From positions 1-21,979 of the IMG/VR virus record IMGVR_UViG_3300003937_000125: a stretch of 21,979 nt of DNA. One strand, 5' to 3'. The DNA comes from a virus. The notes beneath the pieces are model-generated. The model was not told the DNA's origin and did not search any database. It saw only the letters and a program-made list of their open reading frames with translations. This document shows, one piece after another, positions 7,009-13,523 of the stretch. Numbering within the stretch: the stretch's first letter is position 1; the number at the start of each line of letters is the position of its first letter. The position numbers and the translations under genes are program-made.

Positions 7009-7320
7009 ATTTATGGCAATTCTTACGGAAGCCATCAATTCCAATTCTTTCTTTAAGAAGGCATCTAATTCCATCTCTAGTTTTAGATATGCCATATTTA
7101 CATGGCTAGTAGTTACTCTACAACCGTGACCTGTATTTGGTGCTTTAATCATTTGGTTATCAACATACGCCGCAAACAAATCTATAATTGCACTTGCCTT
7201 CGTTCTAAATCTATCTACCGAACCATCGGCATATTGTCTCTTTGGATTAGCCAATCTTAGGGCTTTTCTTGCCTGTTGATAGGGAATCCTATTTTCTTGA
7301 TATTCTCTTTCTTCACTCAT
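6991..7320 (-). CDS. Second histone-fold candidate, 109 aa
   Basis: Residues 12-80 can be laid over a histone or TAF fold: first helix PYQQARKALRLA, a loop, a 28-residue central helix (34-62, including KASAIIDLFAAYVDNQM), then a loop and last helix GCRVTTSHVNMAYLKLE. The last element resembles the RVTxxxV and RKTVTAxDV segments of H2A, H4 and TAF proteins. The C-terminal 25 residues are helical and acidic, ending GDEEE. With the protein at 4558-5007 it could form a heterodimer, but that is inference. The start overlaps the stop of the PC4-like gene by 8 nt, and GAGGG stands 6 nt before it. The match is by pattern only, and an unrelated three-helix protein remains possible. Confidence 0.5.
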   Translation of the reverse strand: MSEEREYQENRIPYQQARKALRLANPKRQYADGSVDRFRTKASAIIDLFAAYVDNQMIKAPNTGHGCRVTTSHVNMAYLKLEMELDAFLKKELELMASVRIAINGDEEE

Positions 7321-7516
7321 CTAAAACCCTCTTTAATACATTTAATAGTTTCTTTGCTTCTTCCATATTCAATCGAATACCTTTCCTTGTAGGCTTTGAT
7401 AAGGTGTGCCAACGAATATCCAAGACTTCGATATTATAATATTCACCTGTTTTGATTAGGATTTCATCCTTTTCATTTCTTGCAATTGTTCCTCTTGTTT
7501 CAAAATCATCACTCAT
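7313..7516 (-). CDS. PC4/p15-like ssDNA-binding protein, 67 aa
   Basis: The sequence follows the PC4 fold: strands with charged turns (NEKDEILIKTGEYYNIEVLD), then IRWHTLSKPTRKGIRLN and a C-terminal helix (MEEAKKLLNVLKRVLDE). The RKGIRLN turn before a helix that starts with acidic residues parallels the RKGISLN signature of human PC4 and its prokaryotic relatives. PC4-like proteins dimerise and bind ssDNA or melted duplex, and act in transcription and repair. Here it may help the viral TFB at promoters or protect replication intermediates. It starts inside the end of the upstream gene (8-nt overlap), with GGGGTGG as SD. At 67 aa it is the length of the PC4 core alone. Confidence 0.75.
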   Translation of the reverse strand: MSDDFETRGTIARNEKDEILIKTGEYYNIEVLDIRWHTLSKPTRKGIRLNMEEAKKLLNVLKRVLDE

Positions 7517-7910
7517 TAAACCACCCCTGCTTAAACTTGTCTAATTCCTTTCTTGAAGTAAAATACTTTGGTGATTCTAAATCATCTAAGCGATTTACAA
7601 TCCAACAAGCACCACCCAAAGACGAAACTTGAACAATTTCATATTGCCCATCATTTATATTAACTACTTCAGTAGTGCTAAACTCAGGAACAAGCCCATA
7701 CAATTTAGTTATTTCTTTTGCTACTTCATGTATGTTATCCACAACATACTTAATAATATGCGCCCTTTGAATAGGAATCTTCGGTGCAACTTTAATTGAT
7801 AACTTACCCTTCAATCCACACACTTTACATTTGTTTCCTTCGCAAATAGGGCAAGGTATTTCCGCATTATGTGGGGCAGGTAGTGTTACGGTAACTGCTC
7901 TCTTTTTCAT
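7509..7910 (-). CDS. Zinc-binding protein with DnaJ-like Cys cluster, 133 aa
   Basis: Near the N-terminus stands CPICEGNKCKVCGLKG (about residues 20-35), a CxxCxGxxCxxCxGxG-like array resembling half of the DnaJ zinc domain. The rest is an alpha/beta segment (HEVAKEITKLYGLV, then EIVQVSSLGGACWIVNRL) that resembles no family I know. There is no J domain, so it is not a DnaJ. The ATG overlaps the stop of the 34-aa zinc mini-protein gene (ATGA). Protein-binding or DNA-binding roles are both plausible. Confidence 0.78.
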   Translation of the reverse strand: MKKRAVTVTLPAPHNAEIPCPICEGNKCKVCGLKGKLSIKVAPKIPIQRAHIIKYVVDNIHEVAKEITKLYGLVPEFSTTEVVNINDGQYEIVQVSSLGGACWIVNRLDDLESPKYFTSRKELDKFKQGWFNE

Positions 7911-8011
7911 TTTTTACCCCTCGACTTCAAATCATAAATACAATTTACGCACATACCATAGTTTTTCATATAATGGGCATTCGTTTCTTCTTCACATTTA
8001 GGACACTTCAT
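7907..8011 (-). CDS. 34-aa zinc-ribbon mini-protein
   Basis: The gap between the genes at 7509 and 8014 contains a complete small gene: MKCPKCEEETNAHYMKNYGM continuing to a second Cys pair (CVNC) and a basic end (SRGKK). Two CxxC knuckles 15 residues apart are enough for one zinc ribbon. The start uses the 15-nt cassette GGAGGAATAAATATG, and the stop forms an ATGA overlap with the next gene, so both ends are tied into the operon. Its size suggests a protein- or RNA-polymerase-binding adaptor, but no function can be assigned. Confidence 0.75.
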   Translation of the reverse strand: MKCPKCEEETNAHYMKNYGMCVNCIYDLKSRGKK

Positions 8012-8023
8012 ATTTATTCCTCC
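8009..8023 (-). repeat. Junction cassette A (GGAGGAATAAATATG), copy 1
   Basis: This 15-mer fuses the last two Glu codons and stop of one gene (GAG GAA TAA), the SD of the next, and its ATG. Exact copies are at 8284-8298 and 20427-20441. Near copies (GGTGGAATAAATATG at 3017-3031; GGAGGAATA plus variable bases at 13521, 18944 and 19325) use the same layout. Confidence 0.85.
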
Positions 8024-8286
8024 CCTCTAAAATAATGGACTGTTGCCTTATAATTTGTCTTAACTGGTTTATTAGTTGCATTGCTAAGAAATACCTTAGA
8101 ATAATTCCTAGCGAGGTAGTATTGTAATTCACTCCTAGTAGGCATTGTAGATTTATTAGAAGCACTATTACTTTTTCCTGCTTGTTTGAATAAATCGTCT
8201 AATATTGACTGAAACGGTCTTGGCTCAGAAGTTATTATTTCATCTACATTTTTTACCGCCCATTGGCTTATTCCTCTAATTCCCAT
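8014..8286 (-). CDS. Hypothetical protein, 90 aa, possible DNA-binding
   Basis: The N-terminal half is helical and a Ser/Asn/Lys-rich linker (about 39-48) separates it from a second segment (MPTRSELQYYLARNYSKVFL, then KATVHYF). The second part could be a small helix-turn-helix with a strand, but this is weak. The ATG lies 2 nt after the GroEL stop and is served by the exact cassette GGAGGAATAAATATG (8284-8298). It is therefore co-translated with GroEL. Confidence 0.78.
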   Translation of the reverse strand: MGIRGISQWAVKNVDEIITSEPRPFQSILDDLFKQAGKSNSASNKSTMPTRSELQYYLARNYSKVFLSNATNKPVKTNYKATVHYFRGEE

Positions 8287-8298
8287 ATTTATTCCTCC
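8284..8298 (-). repeat. Junction cassette A, copy 2 (GroEL end to next gene)
   Basis: This is an exact copy of GGAGGAATAAATATG. It ends groEL (Glu-Glu-stop) and starts the 8014-8286 gene 2 nt later. Confidence 0.85.
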
Positions 8299-9791
8299 AA
8301 TAACACAGCAACTTCAGTAGTCAAGAATAATGAAGCAATTGAGATTGCCGCATTAAAACTTCCCTTTGTTACCTTTACAGGGTCAAAGACACCTGCATCC
8401 CACAAGTTTTCATATTTTTCAGAAAGGGCATTGTAACCGTAGTGAGGTTCACTTAAATTATAAGCCAAACCACTTTTTCCACTATTTTGCAAAAGAACAA
8501 GAGCAGGTTTAGATAACGCATCATAAACAATCTTATGTCCAGTCTTCTCAATTGCTAAGGCATTTCTTGCATTTAATAGACCAATACCACCACCTGTAAT
8601 GATACCTTCGGACAATGCCGCTTTTGTTGCATTCAAAGCATCATCCAACCTTTCTTTCTTTTCACGCATTTCCATAGAAGAAGAAGCACCGATTTGAATA
8701 GTAGCAATACCACCACTTAAACGAGAGATACGCTTTTTCATACGCTTCTTATCGAAATCATCATCTAGTGTTTCAAACACTGACTTGAGAGTATTAATTC
8801 TCTCATCCGCAGAATTGCCACCTATAATAGTAGTAGTCTCCTTTGTAATAACAATCTTTTCACAAGAACCTAATTCTTCCTTGGTAATCAATTCTGGGTC
8901 ATCCTTACTTTCGTCAGTATAGAGGCGACCTCCAACAATAGAAACAATATCACCCAATTCATCCAATTGAGCATCTCCAAAATTAGGAGAAGTAACAACT
9001 GCTACTTCAATTGTCTTTTGAAGAACATTCATAATAATATTATTCAAAGCACTTCCATCCATTCCTTTCACGAACATTACCATTGGTCGCTTCTCAACCG
9101 CCGCTAATTCTAACATTGGTAGAATATCACTAAAGTTTTTAATCGCTAGATTAGAAGTAAAGATAAGAGGATTATTGAATTGAACCTTACCATCTTCACC
9201 ATTAGCCATTAAATGACTCAAATACCCTTCATCAATTTCTAATCCTTTACGGACAACTAAGTTTGTTCGGTGACTATTTGATTCTTCTACTGTAATAATA
9301 CCATCTCTTCCGACTTCATTAAGTGCCTCTTCAATTAAACCACCCAAGTAAGAATCATTGTTTGCCGCAATTGTAGCAACAGAAACAATATCGGCATCTC
9401 CAACATCTACTGCCATCATTTCAAGTGCTTCTACAATAATTGCCTGTGCTTCATCCAATTCCTTACGGAGTGTATGGAGGTTTGAAACATCAGCATTATT
9501 GATTTGTTCACACAATGCTCTTGCTATAATACAAGCAGTTGTTGTTCCATCACCGGAATTATCCTGTGCTTTACTCGCTAAGTTTTGAACCATTTGAACG
9601 CCCATTTGAACATAGGGGTCAGCATGTGATACATACTTAGTAATGGTAACACCATCGTTAATAATAACTGGTGGGTTTCCTTGAAGGATTACCGTTTTGG
9701 CTTGTGGGCCAAGTGTCGGTAATACTGTATCGGCTACTAAATTAATTCCTTGTAATAGTTTTTCTTTTACTTCGTTTCCATGTATAATCAT
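8289..9791 (-). CDS. groEL: Group I chaperonin (GroEL/Cpn60)
   Basis: The sequence tracks GroEL throughout: TLGPQAKTVIL at the N-terminus, NDGVTI (Asp of the nucleotide site), GDGTTTA (80-86), the apical and intermediate domain segments DGIITVEES and ITKETTTIIGG, RLSGGIATIQIGA, and DALNATKAALSEGIITGGG with the catalytic Asp (D398 in E. coli) conserved. It is clearly group I and not an archaeal thermosome. At 500 aa it ends right after the LTTEVAV helix and lacks the usual GGM-repeat tail, which in GroEL projects into the cavity. It should form folding chambers for viral or host proteins. A GroES-like gene is two genes upstream (10267-10494). The ATG at 9791 overlaps the previous stop (ATGA); its SD is GGGG. 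Confidence 0.97.
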   Translation of the reverse strand: MIIHGNEVKEKLLQGINLVADTVLPTLGPQAKTVILQGNPPVIINDGVTITKYVSHADPYVQMGVQMVQNLASKAQDNSGDGTTTACIIARALCEQINNADVSNLHTLRKELDEAQAIIVEALEMMAVDVGDADIVSVATIAANNDSYLGGLIEEALNEVGRDGIITVEESNSHRTNLVVRKGLEIDEGYLSHLMANGEDGKVQFNNPLIFTSNLAIKNFSDILPMLELAAVEKRPMVMFVKGMDGSALNNIIMNVLQKTIEVAVVTSPNFGDAQLDELGDIVSIVGGRLYTDESKDDPELITKEELGSCEKIVITKETTTIIGGNSADERINTLKSVFETLDDDFDKKRMKKRISRLSGGIATIQIGASSSMEMREKKERLDDALNATKAALSEGIITGGGIGLLNARNALAIEKTGHKIVYDALSKPALVLLQNSGKSGLAYNLSEPHYGYNALSEKYENLWDAGVFDPVKVTKGSFNAAISIASLFLTTEVAVLLEE

Positions 9792-9931
9792 TTCAATTGC
9801 CCCCTAAAGAACTTTTCATATTTTTCCATTATTTGTCTTGCCCTTAATGGTGGGCCATCATTCATTTCTTTATAGAATAACTTAATTAACTCAATCAAGT
9901 ATTCTGCATCTTTGTTATGTTTGTCTGTCAT
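9788..9931 (-). CDS. Hypothetical helical protein, 47 aa
   Basis: A small complete gene fills the gap between the MazG-like gene and GroEL. It begins MTDKHNKDAEYLIELIKLFY and is wholly helical and highly charged, with no Cys. GAGGG lies 6 nt before its ATG, and its stop overlaps the GroEL start (ATGA), so GroEL is translationally coupled to it. A role as a small partner of the chaperonin is possible but rests on position alone. Confidence 0.72.
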   Translation of the reverse strand: MTDKHNKDAEYLIELIKLFYKEMNDGPPLRARQIMEKYEKFFRGQLK

Positions 9932-9940
9932 ATTAAACCC

Positions 9941-10264
9941 TCAAAAACTTTTACCATGCATATATTCTCTATTTTGGTTATATTCAATTTTAGCAATAAT
10001 TGCTCCTGCAATATCTAAATCCTTACCAAAAGAATAATCCATAATTCTAATTATGACATCTGCCAATTCTTCTTCAAGCGAAGAAAACTCAATAATCTTA
10101 TTGGATGAAGGGTTTCCATCTCTAAGAGCCTCAAGTGCTTCACTGACTTCTGCGTGAATTAGTGCTATTCTTTCACCATCATTCGGAGTTTCCTTCCAGA
10201 AACCGTGATTAACAGCATTAGTATAAACCTTCTTTGCTATCTTATTCCAATCTTTTTCAAACAT
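9941..10264 (-). CDS. mazG: MazG-like nucleoside triphosphate pyrophosphohydrolase
   Basis: The all-helical protein carries the MazG/dUTPase-2 metal-binding pattern: HAEVSEALEALRDG (ExxE, residues about 39-42) followed by EEELADVIIRIMDYS (ExxxD and following Asp). These acidic residues bind Mg2+ and the NTP. Family members cut NTPs or dNTPs to the monophosphate and pyrophosphate. Viral copies are thought to clear non-canonical dNTPs or alter the host stringent response. At 107 aa it is a single-domain form. GAGGTG precedes the ATG, and it lies 2 nt after the GroES-like gene's stop. dCTP pyrophosphatase-like specificity is possible and cannot be read from the sequence. Confidence 0.88.
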   Translation of the reverse strand: MFEKDWNKIAKKVYTNAVNHGFWKETPNDGERIALIHAEVSEALEALRDGNPSSNKIIEFSSLEEELADVIIRIMDYSFGKDLDIAGAIIAKIEYNQNREYMHGKSF

Positions 10265-10266
10265 TA

Positions 10267-10494
10267 TTACACCTCATATCCGTAAATCTTCGTAAAGGGA
10301 ACAACAGTTAAGTGTCCAATAGTCTGATACTTTGTTCCAGTATTATCGAAATAGACAGTCTTACCGATTAAGTATTTGTAGTCATCACTTGTAGATAAGC
10401 ACTTTCCTTTGTTATCAGATTTCATTACAATGCCACTCCTACTGGCTTGTTCCGTTTCAATAAGAATCCATTCTCCACAACCTTTCAACATCAT
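10267..10494 (-). CDS. groES: GroES-like co-chaperonin, 75 aa
   Basis: The order of elements is that of GroES: a strand (EWILIETE), a short loop with SRSGIVM where GroES has its mobile loop SAGGIVL, a Gly-Lys strand, then LIGKTVYFDNTGTKYQTIG and a final strand TVVPFTKIYGYEV matching the GroES end (LIMxxSDILAVIE). The GIVM tripeptide would dock into the GroEL apical groove. At 75 aa it is shorter than GroES (about 97), mainly through a reduced roof loop, as in other divergent viral co-chaperonins such as T4 gp31 in concept. Its place two genes before groEL in the same operon is the best support. The match is by pattern. Confidence 0.72.
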   Translation of the reverse strand: MMLKGCGEWILIETEQASRSGIVMKSDNKGKCLSTSDDYKYLIGKTVYFDNTGTKYQTIGHLTVVPFTKIYGYEV

Positions 10495-10826
10495 TCTTCT
10501 TCCTCCTTTCCTACTCTATGGTGTGGATAATTAGGTAATTGTGAACCTAAAGAACGAATTGTTGCCCACAAATGGTCTCTCGTGTCTTGAGTATCAGAAT
10601 TAAGAGCCGCATCTACCGTAAATTGCATAGCCTTTTTAATATCTAAACTTTTCACATCAGTGTCATTATCTAAAAAGTATTGAACCTTTGCAAGTTTCTC
10701 ATTAAAAGCAATTCTTAATTTAGCCAGTCGTCTTTCATTTTCAACTGTCCAATCCTGTAATGCTTTAGGGTAGTATTCTTTTAGCCAACCAATATCTATT
10801 GTTACTGTTCCAAATATTTTATCCAT
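10491..10826 (-). CDS. Hypothetical protein, 111 aa
   Basis: This is a mostly helical, charged protein (WTVENERRLAKLRIAFNEKL) with a KEEEE C-terminus. No motif is recognised. The stop overlaps the start of the GroES-like gene (ATGA), and the GAG-GAA-GAA-GAA codons supply that gene's SD. Its own start overlaps the previous stop by one base (TAATG) behind GAGGAGG. It belongs to the chaperonin operon by position. Confidence 0.8.
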   Translation of the reverse strand: MDKIFGTVTIDIGWLKEYYPKALQDWTVENERRLAKLRIAFNEKLAKVQYFLDNDTDVKSLDIKKAMQFTVDAALNSDTQDTRDHLWATIRSLGSQLPNYPHHRVGKEEEE

Positions 10827-11098
10827 TATTCTTCCTCCTCAAATCCTGCAACTCGCACCCAAGCCCTATTCATATTTCTATCAACAAAGGTATAGATATG
10901 TTCCTTGTAAAACTTATCCATCTTTTTAGTGTGTTTACCTGCTGTATTCCAAGTAACGCCATTCTTACCCTTTGGTATGTTATTATCGTTAGGGTGTTGT
11001 TGTTGATGGCGTTTATGTCTTTCAGTGAGAGTAATCTTTTCATATTCTCTCATTGGTATCTCTTGCATCTTACTTGCGTTTCTATCTCCTATTTTCAT
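10826..11098 (-). CDS. Hypothetical basic protein, 90 aa
   Basis: This is a His-, Lys- and Asn-rich protein (RHKRHQQQHPNDNN) with a C-terminal aromatic/Arg segment (YTFVDRNMNRAWVRVAGF) and an EEEE end. No known family is seen; the basic composition could suit nucleic-acid binding. It lies directly after the JAMM protease gene with an ATGA overlap, so it might be a partner or substrate of that enzyme, which is inference from position. Confidence 0.78.
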   Translation of the reverse strand: MKIGDRNASKMQEIPMREYEKITLTERHKRHQQQHPNDNNIPKGKNGVTWNTAGKHTKKMDKFYKEHIYTFVDRNMNRAWVRVAGFEEEE

Positions 11099-11643
11099 TC
11101 TTCTTCACTTCCTGCTTGTGTTTGTATTCGGTAACTTCCGTCTTTTTCTTTTATCTCTAAACTGTTTCTTTTGGCATTAGTCCAAAATCCATAGTGTTCA
11201 TCTCCACCAATGACATATGCTGTTTGCATAACTGTATTAAATGTATTTACAGTAGTCCAATCTGTTCCGCTAAAATAAGCCGAACCGAAAGGATGAGTGT
11301 GAAACCAACACTTCATAGGCAATTCCATTCCCTTTGGTGGCATAGGAAAAGAAACATAGCCGCTTGTTCCCGATGAAATGTGCGCTCTATTCTTAGCATC
11401 AATTACTACTTGAACTTCAAGGTTTGGTAGCATTTGAGTAGAAGCATACCAAATCGAGTAATGCCATGACTTAGAGTGTATTGCATCCTCTCCGTTCATA
11501 TCAAACTCTTCAATCCAATTGTTCTGCAAGAAAGAAATTATTTCGTTTCTTGCTTCTGCGACCTGCATTTGATATTCCCAGTCAATATCATTAATTCCAT
11601 ATCTTTCTTCATTTTGTGCGCTTTTTTCACTCATTCTTCCCAT
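11095..11643 (-). CDS. JAMM/MPN+ zinc metalloprotease (JAB domain)
   Basis: The JAMM signature HxHx(10)D is exact: H115-T-H117-P, then SGTD with D128, in WFHTHPFGSAYFSGTDWTTV. Preceding strands (VQVVIDAKNRAHISSG) and the following TAYVIGG fit the MPN core. A conserved upstream Glu should complete the site but cannot be fixed by eye. JAMM enzymes cleave isopeptide or peptide bonds after ubiquitin-like modifiers or process phage tail proteins. Two genes away is an E1-like enzyme, and the genome carries a GG-ended ubiquitin-like protein, which favours deconjugation or maturation of that modifier. The ATG at 11643 is preferred to a GTG at 11652, since GAGGTGA stands 5 nt before it. Length 182 aa. 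Confidence 0.9.
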   Translation of the reverse strand: MGRMSEKSAQNEERYGINDIDWEYQMQVAEARNEIISFLQNNWIEEFDMNGEDAIHSKSWHYSIWYASTQMLPNLEVQVVIDAKNRAHISSGTSGYVSFPMPPKGMELPMKCWFHTHPFGSAYFSGTDWTTVNTFNTVMQTAYVIGGDEHYGFWTNAKRNSLEIKEKDGSYRIQTQAGSEEE

Positions 11644-11644
11644 T

Positions 11645-12619
11645 TCATTCACCTCGTAGTTTGTTCAATTTTGCCTCAAGATTTGCCGCCTTGCGTTCCT
11701 TCTTGAGTTGTTTTCTTGCCATTTTAGCCGCCTTCCGTCGCTTAAAATACCCGTTCTTATAGGATTCTATCTCTTTAGCCTTTCGTGCTTTAATGAAGAC
11801 ACTGGCTTCCATAAGTAAAGACATATGTTCAGGTTGTGCGCTTTCAAAAAGAGACTCAAGCCGAGATGCAATAGTCCCATAGTCTCGGCCATAACGCTCT
11901 TTTGCTTCCAAAATAGACAATTCATAGAAGTTACAAAGCAAATCAAAGTCTTCTTCCTTAGACCATTGATTTTCTGTCTTATTAGTGACCTTCATTTTAT
12001 GTAACTTTGTATTGGGGCGTTTCTTTGCTACGATTTTGGTATTGGCTTTTGCTTTTTTCCTAAGAGAATAGTAACGCTGCTTTACGGCACTTTCAGTCCT
12101 ATTGGGTAATTTTAGTGCGACTGCTGACATAGCACTATGACAAGATAGAATCGCATTATTTTCTGATTCTGTCCAAGGAATATTCTTCATTCCCTTTCTA
12201 CTCGACTTAACAGTATTTACCTGCAATTCTAAAGACTGAATCCTTTCACTAGCCATATCCTTAGTAAACTCCCCACTAAAAGACTTATCATAGAGTTGGT
12301 CTTCTAATGTCTTTTTTAGTTTCTTACTACCATTAGGCAGGGTTAGCCCTGCAATATAACTGCATTGTTTTCTTGTTGCTGGTTCATTTTTCCAATTCAT
12401 ATTTTCACTTCCTTTTTCTTCAATTAATTCATCCATTTCTTTTTTTCTTTTGTGATACTGATTCATAGCATTCTTAACAGTAGTTGTAATATTAAAGTGC
12501 TGTTGAAGCCTACGGACAATTTGAGACCACTTAGCCTTTTTAATGTTCCTTTGCTCTGTAATATAATCTACAACTTCTTCTGTCCAAATGGTTCTTACTT
12601 TTCTTATTTTCTCACTCAT
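11645..12619 (-). CDS. Protein with three Myb/SANT-like repeats
   Basis: Three segments have the Myb/SANT pattern of a Trp followed by acidic residues and two further helices: residues 10-58 (IWTEEVVDYI, KWSQIVRRL), 147-190 (IPWTESENNAIL, LPNRTESAVKQRYYSLRKK) and 217-262 (NQWSKEEDFDLL, YGRDYGTIASRL). Between the first and second, residues 75-133 (ATRKQCSYIAGL, FTKDMASERIQSL) resemble a small domain seen in phage proteins, in which TxxQxxYIxxL is followed by a T/KxxAS-x-I helix. The last 45 residues are a long basic helix. It is probably a sequence-specific DNA-binding protein, such as a transcription or packaging factor. It lies between the E1-like and JAMM genes, overlapping the E1 stop (ATGA). 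Architecture is read by pattern; repeats 2 and 3 are the clearest. Confidence 0.7.
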   Translation of the reverse strand: MSEKIRKVRTIWTEEVVDYITEQRNIKKAKWSQIVRRLQQHFNITTTVKNAMNQYHKRKKEMDELIEEKGSENMNWKNEPATRKQCSYIAGLTLPNGSKKLKKTLEDQLYDKSFSGEFTKDMASERIQSLELQVNTVKSSRKGMKNIPWTESENNAILSCHSAMSAVALKLPNRTESAVKQRYYSLRKKAKANTKIVAKKRPNTKLHKMKVTNKTENQWSKEEDFDLLCNFYELSILEAKERYGRDYGTIASRLESLFESAQPEHMSLLMEASVFIKARKAKEIESYKNGYFKRRKAAKMARKQLKKERKAANLEAKLNKLRGE

Positions 12620-13173
12620 ACATTCACAACCTTAAAATCACTTACTTCTTCCTTATTGAAATATCTTTGAATCCACTGTGCGCCCATACCTGCTATTGCT
12701 ATTTGCATAAAGTGAACATTCTTATTTGTTCCATCCCAAGAATCGCCTTGGCAACTAAACGAACCATCTTCACCCATAAGCAAAGTATCGTGCATTTTAA
12801 CATCTGCCATATGGCTAACAAGGGCGGCGTTCCTGCCCTGCGCTCGTAAGTCCAACCATTTAATACTTGTGTTGTATAAGGTTCGACGAACACTCAAATT
12901 ATCAACACAACAGATAACCAAATCAAATCCATCCATTTGCTTTGCTGTGAGAATAGGAAACTTAGAATAATGATTGACTGATTCATACTCATTCATCATT
13001 ACACTAGCCTTATTCTGCCCAACATGACCTTTCTTAAAGTTTTGATAGGTTAAGTTTTTTGTTTCAACTGAATCGGGGTCTGCAACAGTAATGTTGTATA
13101 GTCCGACTTTATCTAAGTATTGAGTCAAGAATGACCCAATTCCACCTGTTCCAATTATTAGTATTTTTCTCAT
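12616..13173 (-). CDS. E1/ThiF-like ubiquitin-like-protein activating enzyme (minimal)
   Basis: A Rossmann ATP-binding loop GTGGIG (8-13) is followed by the acidic strand end ADPDSVETKNL (D32, N40), VGQNKA with Lys55, and VICCVDNLSVRRTL with D91, N92 and R96. These are the adenylation residues of MoeB/ThiF/E1 enzymes. The usual NLxRQ reads NLTYQ, so the ATP-contacting Arg is Tyr43. Cys141 (FSCQGD) is the candidate thioester Cys. At 185 aa it is only the adenylation core; MoeB/ThiF are about 240 and have CxxC zinc pairs, absent here. It would adenylate the C-terminal Gly of a modifier such as the protein at 18746-18946. The start overlaps the previous stop (ATGA). Confidence 0.88.
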   Translation of the reverse strand: MRKILIIGTGGIGSFLTQYLDKVGLYNITVADPDSVETKNLTYQNFKKGHVGQNKASVMMNEYESVNHYSKFPILTAKQMDGFDLVICCVDNLSVRRTLYNTSIKWLDLRAQGRNAALVSHMADVKMHDTLLMGEDGSFSCQGDSWDGTNKNVHFMQIAIAGMGAQWIQRYFNKEEVSDFKVVNV

Positions 13174-13523
13174 ACTCCCAACTCCTCTTCATTTAGCATA
13201 GCAATAATCATCGCATCAAACTTTCTATAATCATTAATTCTATTGCAAAAATCATAAAAATTAGCACTGACGGCATTCATTACTTGATGTTCAATGTCTT
13301 CCATAAGACAATAATATTCTCCCGCCATCATTCTTTCTCTAAACAATTCCCATTCTCCATAGGATAGTTCCTTTTGATGATTAAAAACATATTCATAATC
13401 TACCTGCCTGTCAATTTTTGCAGCATTTACAGCGATTTTTTCAATGTCATTTAATGCTGTTTTTTTCGATTTCTTCAGCGTTTCAATATCTGGCGCATAA
13501 TTTTCTTTATCTATTTTTCTCAT
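13170..13523 (-). CDS. Hypothetical helical protein, 117 aa
   Basis: No family is recognised. It has a Lys-rich N-terminus and several amphipathic helices (LSYGEWELFRERMMAG, YYCLMEDIEHQVMNAV). It precedes the E1-like gene with an ATGA overlap and follows the 115-aa Cys-pair gene with a one-base TAATG overlap. GGAGG stands 7 nt from its start. Being coupled to the E1-like gene, it is a candidate partner or target of that system, which is only positional inference. Confidence 0.8.
   Translation of the reverse strand: MRKIDKENYAPDIETLKKSKKTALNDIEKIAVNAAKIDRQVDYEYVFNHQKELSYGEWELFRERMMAGEYYCLMEDIEHQVMNAVSANFYDFCNRINDYRKFDAMIIAMLNEEELGV

Noticed and set aside
7509-7910. DnaJ co-chaperone for the viral GroEL
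   Set aside because: Only half of a DnaJ-like Cys cluster is present and there is no J domain (no HPD motif).
10826-11098. Second ubiquitin-like protein next to the JAMM gene
   Set aside because: The size is similar, but the sequence is basic and His/Asn-rich, lacks beta-grasp spacing and ends EEEE, not GG.
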